64,000 nucleotides of DNA from Stereum hirsutum FP-91666 SS1. Taxonomy: Eukaryota > Basidiomycota > Agaricomycetes > Russulales > Stereaceae. The first letter of the stretch is position 1. Each line of letters begins with the position of its first letter. The position numbers and the translations under genes are program-made. Shown piece after piece: positions 1 through 10,026 of the stretch. The stretch is from the NCBI RefSeq assembly GCF_000264905.1, contig NW_006763131.1, positions 2,117,939-2,181,938 of the forward strand. Reading direction: 5' to 3'. Under the pieces are notes generated by a model, which worked only from the letters and a program-made list of their open reading frames with translations, was not told the DNA's origin and did not search any database.

Positions 1-2
1 CT

Positions 3-1300
3 ACGGCCAGACAAGTCTTCGATCTTCTCCTCTCCAACTACGAGCTCCCGCAACCCGAGGGCCTGAGCGCCTCCGAAGCCAGTGATTGGAAGCAGAAGAG
101 ACTTCGCCCAATGCAGAAGCGGGTCCTCGACGTCCTAATGATGTGGCTCGAAGACTTCGACCTACTGAATCAAGACCCGGACATACCTCCCGCGCTGGAT
201 GGGTTCCTGAAGTCCATTCAAAACCCGTCTTCGCTGTCGCTAACGGCAAAGCACATATTGATATCTCTTGAGCGCCTGGTTCGTTCTCAAAAATTCTCCA
301 CTTCATGTATAGCATACTAACGATGTTCCTTCCAGACCTTCGCAGACCCCGACGCCTTCCCGTATGCCACTACCTCTTCACCGCCTAACAAATCACGCAA
401 GCCAAAACTAAGGAAGTACGACGCCTACGAGCTGGACCGCGTCGATCCACTCGATATCGCTCAGCAGCTTTGTCTTGTCGAGCATCGCCTCTACTCCAAG
501 ATTCGCCCACAAGAGTGTTTGCGCTGGATCGAAGCAGATACGGGCGACGGCGTCATACACGTCGCGGATTTTGCCGCGATCCGCGAAAAGCTCGAGGATT
601 GGGTCAAGGCCACCATCCTTGCAGTTGATGGCCTCAGCAGGCGAGCACATGTCATTGACTTTTGGATACGTGTTGCGGAGGTAAATAATATCGCTTTTAC
701 CCATGCATAGCTCTCAAGCAAGTTCTAATGTACTCTCGTCCACAGAAATGCAAAACTCTGCATAATTACTCCTCTATGACAGCCATCGTAAATGCATTGT
801 CGAGCAATCCAATTAGTCGTCTTCACTTCACTTGGAACCACGCTACCCGGGAGCCGCATCTCACACCACTTCTCAAGTACACCGCCCCCGCCAACAACTA
901 CGCCCATTACCGTGCCGCTCTGAATGCCCTCCGAAATATGCCGTGCATCCCATCCTCTACGCCCTTCTTTAGAGACTTGCAGCGAATCCACGATGAATAC
1001 GCAGACACCGTTGCCGCCCCCGCCACATCTTACCCTACGCACCCTTACGGGAAAGAACAAATACTTATCCACTTTAAGAAACGGCAGACGTCGTTCGAGG
1101 TCATCGCGAGCCTGCTCCGTTTCCAAAGTAATGCCTACGCATTCGTGGAGAACCCATCAGCTATGGGTTTCATCGAGGCACAGATGGCCCTCGCGGCGGC
1201 GAAGGACGAAAGGTGGTTTTGGGTCCGGAGCAACGAGTTGCAGCAGGCTGAACTTGTTCATGCTGATATACGCAAGGGCCTCGAGGCTGCAGGGTTCTAG
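3..1300 (+). CDS. Ras guanine-nucleotide exchange factor (CDC25/RasGEF), 3' part
   Basis: This is the C-terminal part of a Ras-family GEF, which swaps GDP for GTP on Ras at the membrane. The gene begins left of the window. Exons are about 3-278, 336-680 and 746-1300, with GT-AG introns between. The first exon covers the end of the RasGEF N-terminal (REM) domain. The next two hold the catalytic CDC25 domain, starting with YELDRVDPLDIAQQL. The catalytic hairpin motif SRRAHVIDFWIRVAEKC is split by the second intron, and the open-Ras helix region follows with NALSSNPISRLHFTW. The end, WVRSNELQQAELVHADI, is typical of the domain. The stop is TAG at 1298-1300. It converges with the Rab5 gene. Family assignment is firm; which fungal paralogue (Cdc25 or Bud5 type) cannot be told without the N-terminus. 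Confidence 0.93.
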
Positions 1301-1710
1301 ACGACTTTTGTGACTTTGTATGTTCTGTACATGTATATGTGTATCATGGACGATGGGCCTGCCTTGACGGATTGGCTCCTCCTGTACTTTCTAGACTGTA
1401 TACGTACCTGGATACGCACTTCGCGTCTTCGCCTGTCTTTTTATATGCTGACTGATAGTCTCTAGAAGGGATTTGCTGAGAAAAGATCGTAAAGTCCACA
1501 TATATGCATGTATCAGAAAAGCGTCAGAACCACATGAATGAAGATTAATAGACTACAGGGATATGGAATAGAAAAAGTAGCAGACAAAACGAAACGGAAA
1601 CAGGGCAAGTCACTGAGGAATCCACCTGTCTATCCAGGGCGGGCCAATGAATGGCAAAAATAGATCCATAGATGCAGTCGAAGTCAAAGCCATGAGTTCA
1701 GAGTACCCCT
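1301..1710. other. Convergent intergenic region, no gene seen
   Basis: This 410-bp stretch lies between the stop codons of the RasGEF gene (plus) and the Rab5 gene (minus). It should hold both 3' UTRs and terminators. It is AT-rich around 1490-1570. I see no coding or repeat signal. Confidence 0.6.
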
Positions 1711-2760
1711 CTAACAGTTGCACGCATCAGCATTGGCGACGCCGCCTTGCTGCTTGTTGAGGTCGACACCCGCCCGCCCTGCTGGGCCTGCCCTGCCTGC
1801 GCCAGTTTTTGACGCTGCTGGTGCAGTTGTTGGGAGCTTCTTCGCTATGAACGATGAGACACGGATGTGAGAAACGATCAAATTGTGATGGAGACAATGA
1901 CAGAGGACGTACCAATGGCAGTGAAGATATCCGATACACCCTCGCCACTCTTGGCACTTGTTTCTGCCCACATGAGACCCTCTTCCTCCGCGTACTTCTG
2001 TGCCTCCTCCTGAGTGACCTGCCGACGAGCAGCCAAATCCGACTTGTTGCCGCAAAGAGCGATGACTATGGACGGGTCAGCTTGACGCTGCAACTCGCGA
2101 ATCCAGTTGCGAGCCTTCTCTAATGAGGCGGACTGAGTGATGTCATATACGACCACTGCGCAGTTGGCGTTTCTATAGTACATTGGGGCCTGCGAGGACT
2201 GTTCAAAGAGTCTGAAGAGAAATGATGGGCAGGCGAACTCACAAGGGACTGATCCGAACAATGAGGAAGGCATGGCGCGGGATGGTCAGTGCGCACGACA
2301 GGTGATCATATAGGTTAGACGGACCTTGTATCGTTCCTGTCCGGCGGTATCCCTACAAGCAAGCATAAGAATCTATACCGTATCAATAAGGAAGATAGAC
2401 GCACCAGATCTCGAACTTCACTGTCATGCCATCGTCGAGGTTCACCGTCTGAGTAAGGAATGCAGCTGTCGCACACAAGTCATGGTCAATATACATCGCG
2501 TGCAGAGATTTCGTCTGATCATACCTCCAATAGTACTCTCCCGATAATCATCGAATTGGTCCTTCACGAATCGCAGGACCAAACTACAGACGCACGCGTG
2601 CGTGAGTGAGGGGCTGCATGTCTCTCGGGTCTTACGACATACCTTGATTTCCCTACTGCCGACTCGCCTGATAGACAAGTGTGAGACCAACAGCGCACCA
2701 ATTGAATCGCAATATGTGCTGACCGAGGAGAACAAGCTTGAACTGAAGCTGCTTGGACAT
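1711..2760 (-). CDS. YPT5: Rab5-type small GTPase of early endosomes
   Basis: Rab5 controls fusion and motor recruitment on early endosomes. At least five exons join into a complete protein of about 215 residues. It starts MSKQLQFKLVLLG at 2760, and the P-loop GESAVGKSS spans the first intron. The switch I segment ESTIGAAFLTQTV and the switch II segment FEIWDTAGQERYK are the Rab5 family versions, and SLAPMYYRNANCAVVVYD follows. Base recognition uses GNKSDL, and the SAK loop reads ETSAKSGEGVSDIF. The tail is Gly/Ala-rich and ends in CNC, a CXC-type double geranylgeranylation signal. The stop is at 1711-1713. The gene is divergent from the PP2C gene with only 193 bp between the two ATGs, so they probably share a promoter. 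Paralogues (Ypt51/52/53 in yeast) cannot be separated by eye. Confidence 0.96.
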
Positions 2761-2953
2761 TTGTGAAAGAAATTGAAGGACAAGGAGAAGAGGAGAGGAG
2801 TACGAGGCTGAGGAGGAGCGTGAAGCAAGCCTGGTTCGGCACGCACCGCGCCGCAAGCCTCCACCGATCGCACGTCACTCCCACGGGCACAGCCACAACG
2901 AACCACTCTTCGCCACAACAACACGCCACCCGCAGCTTCTTTCCGCAACCACC
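2761..2953. promoter_or_regulatory. Bidirectional promoter, Rab5 / PP2C
   Basis: Only 193 bp separate the divergent start codons of the Rab5 gene (minus) and the PP2C gene (plus). The interval is purine-rich on the plus strand near 2770-2830. No clear TATA box is visible. A shared promoter is inferred from the spacing. Confidence 0.5.
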
Positions 2954-4419
2954 ATGTCGAACCTACAAGATACTCGAGCTCGTTTGGAGAAATGCTGGAC
3001 AGCTACCCGGTTGAACTCCATCGCTGTACAGACTGTATCTTTCCAGCCAAAAGAATCGAAGATCAATCAAGATCGACTGGTCACGGAGGAATGGAAGATA
3101 CTTGGGCAGAAGTGGCTCTTCCTTGCAGTTTGCGATGGTATGGTTATCTTATTTATGGTATCCACTTCTAACAGAGATGCTATACTTGTGCTCAATCAAG
3201 TTATTAGGCCATGGTGGTACAGCGACCGCAGAATACACCGCAAACAAGCTCCCAAAGCGCATACGCCACGCACTACTAGACCTCATCAGGGCTCATGATG
3301 GTCTGGATCGTAACAATGTTGTCCAGGCGGACAGTTCGGTCAGTGAGATGCTGCAAACCGAAATCCGGACTCTTGACAAGAGTATAGGCCAAGCGGTAAA
3401 GAAGCTGTGTCCGAATCCAGCTGAGCTTACCGAGGAACAAGCTCGAGCATTGGTCGCAGAGCATTCGGAGGTCCTGCAGCGTGCATGGTGTGGAACGACT
3501 CTTGCCGCTGCATTGATCAACGTCACTCATCGGTTTATGTGGGCTGTTGGTGTGGGCGACTCTACGGTCGGTAAGTGACTGTTGTCGTGCATTGATGTCT
3601 CGGTTCCATAGCAGACTGATTTGCCTTGCCAATTATAGCATTGTCCTCACTTGACTCTACGGGAAAGCGCGAGTCACAAAGACTAAACCCTCTACATAAC
3701 TTGGATGATCCGAAGGAATTCTTTAGGGTAGCGATGGCGCATCCATCGACAGAGAAGGGTATCGTGAAGAGCGGACTCCTGTTACACTATCTTCCGATGA
3801 CGCGTGGTACGTGTATTGTCCCTTTCCTCTCCCAGCTCGTCGGCACATCACTTATCCGTCGTATCCTGCCTTTCCTCCAGCTATTGGTGATTTTGGGCTC
3901 AAGTTCGAGTCGGCATATGTTGACAAGCTATTCCGCCATGTCCCGAGCACACATCGCAACTTCACACCCATCATCGAGCACAACAAGACCCCTCCATATG
4001 TCACAGCCAGACCGTCCGTGGCATACGTCGACCTTCAACCTCTCTGGGACAACAAACCAATTATCACCCTTTTCTCCGATGGTGTCGACAACATCGTAAA
4101 CGGCGCAGCCGTCTTCCGACCTGGTTCGCCTTCCACGACCGAGCCAAGTAAGGTCGTTTCCTCCCTACTCGAGGACACTATCGACCCGTATGTGGAGAAG
4201 GAACTCGGGCATCCAATTCAATCAAAGTGGAATGGCGAGAACGAGAATAGAGCCGTAGAAGTTTTGGGCAATTTGCTCGGAGGGACTAACATTGAACGAC
4301 TGGAGATGTGTCTAGACCAGAGCCGGCTGGATAATCTGGAAGCAGATCCTCCCTTTCATATCGACGACACCACCATCATATTATGCAACGTTTCCGAACT
4401 CACTCCGACGTACAATTGA
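2954..4419 (+). CDS. PP2C-type Ser/Thr protein phosphatase (pyruvate dehydrogenase phosphatase-like)
   Basis: This is a metal-dependent protein phosphatase of the PP2C/PPM family, starting MSNLQDTRARLEKCW. Motifs appear in family order. NQDR is near residue 38. VCDGHGGTATAEY supplies metal-binding Asp and Gly residues and is interrupted by an intron after the first GAT-G. Then come WCGTTLAAALI, VGVGDSTV, FSDGVDNIVN and, near the C-terminus, DDTTIILC, the late metal-binding Asp region. At least four exons give about 420 residues, within the range of the PDP/PTC branch. No convincing mitochondrial targeting peptide is visible at the N-terminus, so a pyruvate dehydrogenase substrate is not shown. 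It shares a promoter region with Rab5 and converges with the unrecognised gene on the other strand. Confidence 0.9.
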
Positions 4420-4761
4420 CACCCGGCTGGTCGCTGAAGGACTTATACTGTGTAATACTATACCTATTTTTGCTCTCGGACAAATGTACACATTATTGTT
4501 GCTCGGATTTAACACATCATGATGATCAAGACGTCCATTCAGGCGAGATATTTCGCAGACATATAGGAAACAAGCAAGCGAGAGACAGCAAGAAAGCACT
4601 GGTGATAGCAAGACGTGCACGGCACGACAAGAAAGCTGGTGGCAGGGTGACTATGAGAAAAGTAAAATGATAAACGACGTCAATCTTGTGCGCGTTGAAA
4701 CGTCGACTCCGTCCATCCATAGCAGCGCCTCAAACGACGGCCAACCCTAGATACATCCACT
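4420..4761. other. Convergent intergenic region, no gene seen
   Basis: This stretch lies between the PP2C stop and the most distal open exon of the minus-strand unrecognised gene. I see no convincing coding, RNA or repeat signal. It is probably the two 3' UTRs. Confidence 0.5.
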
Positions 4762-5125
4762 TCAGATCTCACACTTGACCAACGAGGAACCTTTCTTGTG
4801 CTTACCATCTAATCTGGTGGGGCGACATAGTAGACTCTGGATGAGGCTATTCGTTTCGTTGCAGTCGGATAGCGTAGTCAGTCGACATTGCGCCGAGTAA
4901 GGAGAAGAGAAGGCTTACACGGGGGAATGTGATGGGCCTAGCCTTTTTAGCAGGAGGATCGAAGCGAACGGAGGAACTAGCAGTTTGAGTGACCTCAAAA
5001 CCGATTCTGTGTCGTAGAGCCACAGGAGCGTTCAGTCAGTACAGGGGAAGTATATAGTGTCTTTGAGGTGTCTCTTACCTTTTCATTGCCTGGTAAAGTG
5101 CCAACCCATCGACCTCAGTCAGTTA
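4762..5125 (-). other. Extra open exons downstream of the unrecognised gene
   Basis: On the minus strand, three open segments join in one frame through plausible GT-AG introns. VDGLALYQAMKR joins IGFEVTQTASSSVRFDPP and KKARPITFPR, then SLLCRPTRLDGKHKKG, ending KCEI and TGA at 4762-4764. They could be alternative 3' exons of the neighbouring gene or a separate short transcript. I could not find an in-frame join to the upstream exon chain. Confidence 0.35.
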
Positions 5126-5188
5126 GAGATAAAAAGGGAGCAGGGGAAAATCTAGACAACGTACGCGCTCAGAGTCTTCCCATCGAAC

Positions 5189-6441
5189 TTAGCCCTTCTT
5201 CAAGTTCTGCACAGTTTCCTCCGCCTCACCACCGTCCTTATCGGTCTCCAAGACCGTACGGAATATCTGGAACGTCATCGTCACAACCTTAATGCCTGTC
5301 CAAAGGTATACTGTAGAAGAGATACATACCTTCATCGTCTTCTTGCCAGGCAAAATATCAGGAAGGTCGGTCCACGCTTTATTCTCGTCGTCTTCTTCTG
5401 GCTCTTCTCCCTCCTGGTCCGTTTTGGTGTCCGTGGCCGCAGGTGCTTTGCGAGTCTTAACCTTCCCCTTCATTCCGGACTGTTCCCCTATCTCGGAAAG
5501 GTACGCATGTCCAGACCTTGCGACAGATTCGCCAGGGGTTGCGATCGGGATAGTCTCCACATAGCCGTCCGCTGGGCTCGGTGCCCCGGGGATGGGGACT
5601 TCGGTCGTCGTGGACGTTGAGTGCAGCTCTTCCAGGAGTCTCCGGCCTGTCAATCTGGCGGAGCCAAGTCGAAACATCTTTGAGGATGGCAGACGTTGGC
5701 TTAGGAGGACTTACGACTTGAGCGCTATTTTCTAGAGATCGTAAGTGCATGGTCCATCATGGGTGCCGGAGGCATAACTCAGGGAAGCAGGGTGTAGGAC
5801 TTACCGCTAACCAATCAATCGAGCTCTCGCCCCGTCTACATCTGGAGAAGCCATAATATAAGCCCATAGGCTAACAACGACGATCACCCACTATAGTATT
5901 TCACCTTGTAGCTGGTTTTGTTCTGACAGGTACTCTAATCTCCAGTTGCGCGGCGAAGCGATGATACAACTGCAACGCATAAATGTTCACGCCTGCACAC
6001 TCTGTTAGCCAGAGACCAATACATAGGGCAAATAAACTGCGAACCTAGTTCCATCTGCCAGTGAAGAGCACGGAAGGATTTCGAACGTCAGAACGTCATA
6101 TAACAAAATATCGATCAATCTATAGTAACACGCACCGCAGCGGCATTCCACTTCTTGTCTTCAGCAGACAAACCATAGACGGGCCCAGGAGGGCCGGTGC
6201 ATAGTCTGATCCGCCCCTTGCCATCGCTAGGCCCATACACATCAAATATCCTACATCAAAGAGGAACCCCGCAAGACAAATTAGGAGTCGAACAATATGA
6301 GAAACAAGAAATGACTGACCACTTTTTCCACCGTTGCTTTCCTTCGGTCGTTTTGCAGTAATCGACAACGTTCGAAAGCCACTCCGAGTGGAATGGACTG
6401 AATCCCCAGCGTCTCGAGCGTTGCACGTGGATTGAGGACAT
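5189..6441 (-). CDS. Uncharacterised protein, multi-exon; 3' end uncertain
   Basis: I do not recognise this family. A consistent chain of exons can be read from the ATG at 6439-6441. It starts MSSIHVQRSRRWGFSPFHSE and continues through WIFDVYGPSDGKGRIRLCTG. A tiny 10-base exon then encodes about MEL plus one base, followed by NIYALQLYHRFAAQLE and ESSIDWLA. A long, acidic, probably disordered segment with EEPEEDDENKAW follows, then the last block MTFQIFRTVLETDKDGG and a TAA at 5189-5191. Phases match at each join, although one intron would be about 130 bp. Further open segments with good splice sites lie downstream at about 4762-5125, including LYQAMKRIGFEVTQTA and a terminal SSLVKCEI. The true C-terminus may therefore be different, or alternative. 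The gene is tandem with COQ1, on the same strand. A nuclear or soluble protein is a guess only. Confidence 0.45.
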
Positions 6442-6991
6442 CCTCCCCGTAAGTCGAGCAAGATTCTAGAAGATGGACGTGAAGAAAATGATTCTCCGCG
6501 AGTTCTCCGCGAGTTTACCGCAAGTCGCGAGTCGCGACGCGGAGGCAAAGTTGGTTGGTTCTCCGCCTCGTGGCCGTGGGAACCGATTCGCGGCGACTTG
6601 AAAGAACAATCATTGGTCACGCGAGGCACGGGACCTGCAAGCACTCGATTGAACTTGACTCGAATAGTTATGTTGAATCTCGTCTACAAGCAGGAGACGT
6701 GTATCGGCTTCAGGTCATGGTCAGAGCGTCCAACGAATAGTCTCATTCGAGTATGGAGACTAAGTTTCCGGGCCACATCGACACAGTCCGGCAACACAGG
6801 CACATTGAGACCATATGTCCAACTGAGAGGAGAAAATGTGCCGCAATGGGCGAACACAAGCACTATATGATGATATGAAGTATGGGTAGGTGCGTACTAG
6901 TCCAAAGTGTCTATGGAAGCTAGTCCAAGAGGTGCGAAGCGACAGCAAATCGTGTTATTTAAATAACGTCGCGGTCTCAAGAAAAGTGTGA
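6442..6991. other. Intergenic region between COQ1 and the unrecognised gene
   Basis: This 550-bp tandem spacer on the minus strand holds the promoter of the downstream gene, including the 6492-6537 repeat cluster, and the 3' flank of COQ1. I see no further gene. Confidence 0.5.
6492..6537. repeat. Short GC-rich tandem repeat in promoter
   Basis: Two perfect 11-base units TTCTCCGCGAG (6492-6502 and 6503-6513) are followed by a degenerate unit TTTACCGCAAG (6514-6524). Two copies of the palindromic hexamer TCGCGA come next (6525-6530 and 6532-6537). The block ends about 50-100 bp upstream of the minus-strand ATG at 6441, so it is a candidate cis-regulatory cluster. Confidence 0.55.
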
Positions 6992-8568
6992 TCACCACGT
7001 CCGTTTGACGACCCGCTCAGTAAGCACCTCCAGCGCAATCTTCGCGTCGCTGTCCGGGAGGAGCTGTATTGTCTCCTTGGCTTTGTCTGCATGTGCTCGT
7101 GCGAGGTCTCGAGTGCGCTCAACACCAGAGGAACGACGAACGAGGTCGCGAGCCTACGTACCAGAAACTGTTAGCAGGCAGAACAACAGTGGCGAGAAAA
7201 ATATGAAGAAAATGCAAATCACTCACGAGTTCAACGTCGCCGTCTTTTTCAAACTTGCGCATGATGAGAGGACCCATCTCGGGATGCTCTTCCCAAGCGT
7301 AGAGAGCGGGTCCGGTGGCAAGACCTAAACGCAAATCTGCGCCACCGGGCTTCCCTAATGTGGCCTCACCAGCCTCATAATCCAGTATATCATCAACGAG
7401 CTGGTCCCAAAGAACGTGTAACAGCGTGTGTTAGGGAGCAGCAATATTACGGAGGAGCGCAGGGACAGACCTGGAATGCGATACCCAAATTACGGCCATA
7501 AGCATAGGCCACTTCCTTCCACACCTCGCCCTCCTTCGATCCACCCAGCACAACCGAAGCTCTCGCGCCCTTCGCCATCAAACTCGCCGTCTTCAGATAC
7601 GTCTTCCTCAAATAAACGTTCCAGCTCTCTTTACCGCCTCCCACCCTCGCATCCACCATCTTCTCGCTCTGCACCTGCCCAACCTTGCTCAGCTGCAGAA
7701 TCTCTCCCTCAACTAGATTGGCGATGACACTAGCAATGAGCTCCGTCACCTCACTCTCTCCGAGTCTCGAAAGCGCGGCGGAAGCGCGTCCGAGGAGGAA
7801 ATCACCGCCGAGGATGGTGAGTTTATTTCCGAAAGCAGCGGGTGCGGACGGGACGCCTCTTCGAAGGTCCGAACTGTCGATGACATCGTCATGCAGGAGC
7901 GACGCGACATGAATCATTTCCACAATCTGAGCGAGGCGCAGTTGTGTGGGAAGGAGGAACGACGGTGAAGCGAGTGACGGCGCGGAATGAATGTTGGAAG
8001 GATGTGGCGGTGGAACGGGAGGTTCTAGCGGTGGTCGTGGGGGGATGAGGGAGAAGACAGAGTCGAAGGAGGATGTATGGTCTGGCATGTTCGGGTTCCA
8101 GTCGTTGAGAACGTCTGGCCGTGAGAGCGGTTGGTCGAGCTCTTCTGCGCGTCCTCGCGCGCCTTCGCACTCTGCTGCCCATTTCTTGAGCTCCCAGTCG
8201 CGTCCGAGACCGTTTGTTGCGTGCGAGAAGAGGAGGACGAGAAGTGGGCGCAATTGTTTCGATGGATGGAGAAAATAATATTTGGCAATATCTGTGAGAG
8301 TGGGGTGCGCCGAACCGAGCAAGTTTAAGAGCCTATCTCGTAGTTGGTTCAGCTGCGGTGTGAGGAGAGTATATGGGTCTGGTCGGAGAGGTGGAACAGT
8401 CGAAGTTGCGTCTGAGGGTGGTATGGACGTTGTCTGTTCTGCCACGGGTGCAGGACGCGCTGCAAGAACGCTATATTTTTGACGAATGCATCGTCGCGTG
8501 ACCGAGGTGAGGTCAGAAGATCGTGAAAGTCGAGTTGTGCTAGCAGCAGCAGTAGACCATCGTCGCAT
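6992..8568 (-). CDS. COQ1: Mitochondrial polyprenyl diphosphate synthase (ubiquinone side-chain synthesis)
   Basis: This trans-prenyltransferase elongates farnesyl or geranylgeranyl diphosphate with isopentenyl diphosphate to make the polyprenyl tail of ubiquinone in mitochondria. The N-terminus, MRRWSTAAASTTRLSRSS, is Arg/Ser-rich with no acidic residues, as in a targeting peptide. FLHPSKQLRPLLVLLFSHA is the substrate-binding KxxRP region. The first aspartate-rich motif is HVASLLHDDVIDSSDLRRG and the second is LVDDILDYEAGEATLGKPGG, which follows an intron. The C-terminus is ALEVLTERVVKRTW and TGA at 6992-6994. The first exon is long (about 370 codons); two short introns follow. An insertion of Pro-rich sequence (PPRPPLEPPVPPPHP) lies between the N-terminal helices and the first DDxxD and is probably a loop. 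The gene is tandem with the LAMTOR2-like gene. Confidence 0.95.
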
Positions 8569-8945
8569 ATTCCTCAGAGACGTAGGGGCGAGCGGAATGT
8601 GGACAACGGCGCTGAGCAGGGGACCGCGGTGGGTGTCGGGAGGAAAGGGAGGATTTTTGGCCCGGTGTTGGACGAACGAGAGAGCACGAATTCACGAACC
8701 GCGTCATTTCGTGGCCGATTCAGGGCGTGTTCGCCTCGAGATCTGAAACCATACATCTCTAAAGGTCTCTTCATGTCTATTTCTACCATATTCCTTCACA
8801 CACGCACTCGTATCATACACAATATAAAATACAGCGGTTCCTCCATGGGGTGGGACGATACATTCAGAACGACAATCTCCACCAAGTGCATACCGTGTGA
8901 GTAGAGAACACACAAGCTCGGCCATATCTCCACAGTGAGTAGTAA
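8569..8945. promoter_or_regulatory. COQ1 promoter region
   Basis: This 377-bp spacer lies between the COQ1 start and the upstream roadblock-protein stop, both on the minus strand. No gene is seen. No diagnostic motif is evident. Confidence 0.4.
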
Positions 8946-9546
8946 TCACCGAGGGCGTCTCCCCGTAGTGCTTGCCGGTACGATAGCTGCAGCCGCTAGT
9001 GGCGCTCGCAGTTTACCAATGGGGCCCGCGAGGTGGTTCGTCAAGACCTTCGCCTGCAGGGCACAAATAGAAACGCGTCAGGGATTGAGTATCCTGAAGG
9101 TAGACAGCCGTTTCAACCCGAGGATGAATAATCCATACCTTGTCCTTGAGATCCTCCCATTCCACGGTGGAGGCAGCATTCAATGCGACGAGCATGAGCG
9201 GGTCGTCTTCAGCGTCCTCGGGTCCCTTGCCAGCCTGGTCTTCCTCACTTTCAACTGGAACGACGAGTATCTTTCCAAGCTAACCCATACTATCAGTATT
9301 CGCACCTAGATCTGGTAAAACATGAGTACACACCTCGCTCTCAGCCATCCCAATCCCCAGCTCGCCTGACTCCTGCCAGACTTCGCCACTCAATCCGACC
9401 AGCACAAGCACGTCATCCTTCGATCTTGCAGGACCTGCCGCGTACGACACGAGATGACCCTCGGGTGTTAATAGTGCGGCGGTGTGCAAGTCTGGGAGGT
9501 CCAGCACTTGTGAGAGCAGTTCGTGGAGGGTGGAGAGGACAAGCAT
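8946..9546 (-). CDS. Roadblock/LC7 protein, LAMTOR2 / Ego3(Slm4)-like
   Basis: This is a small protein of about 150 residues. The order of conserved segments matches LAMTOR2 (p14), a subunit of the Ragulator/EGO scaffold that anchors Rag GTPases and TORC1 on the lysosome or vacuole. After the start MLVLSTLHELLSQVLD comes AALLTPEGHLVSYAAG, corresponding to the 'LLNNEGSLLAYSG' region of the family. Then come LGKILVVPVE and DDPLMLVALNAAS, and the terminal helix AKVLTNHLAGPIGKLRAPL. Three exons join in phase: the first ends AESE, the second begins LGK, the third begins AKV. The C-terminal tail after APL is Ala-rich and not conserved. Stop at 8946-8948. Fungal members diverge strongly, so the family call rests on motif order. 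Confidence 0.7.
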
Positions 9547-10026
9547 CGGAGGCTGCTTCAGTGCTTCCAGTTCGGGTGGCGGAAACCACCGTCATTTGGT
9601 CATGTGGCCCGAGCGCTTACGCCACAACGCCCTGTTCACATTCGCAGTCGCATTTTCGTCAAACCTCCCTGCTTCGGGGATCATTGAGAAATGATAGTCG
9701 AAGGAACGTTGGATTCTTTAAGGCTCAAGAATATAATAATGAGAGACCAGAAGTTAGACCGAGAATAACTATACCACCAATATTTATCCACTCCGACCCG
9801 TCGCCCAAAGCAAGAGATCGAGAGAAAAGCATTTCCATGGCCAATACGAAACCGCAATGCAATCCACAAAACACGTCTGCGTGAACGGATCCCTACGTCA
9901 ACCCATGCCTATGCCCAACGCAATCCAACCCCGGTCAAAGGCCGTGCCGTCCGACCCTCTCTCCGAGCCAAAGAAACCAAAACTTCGCGTATAATATAAT
10001 ATAACGAACGAGTCAGAATCGGCTTT
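9547..10026. other. Spacer between calnexin and the LAMTOR2-like gene
   Basis: This is 480 bp. It should contain the LAMTOR2-like promoter and the calnexin 3' UTR, both on the minus strand. AT-rich near 9725-9785 and 9985-10010. No gene seen. Confidence 0.45.
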
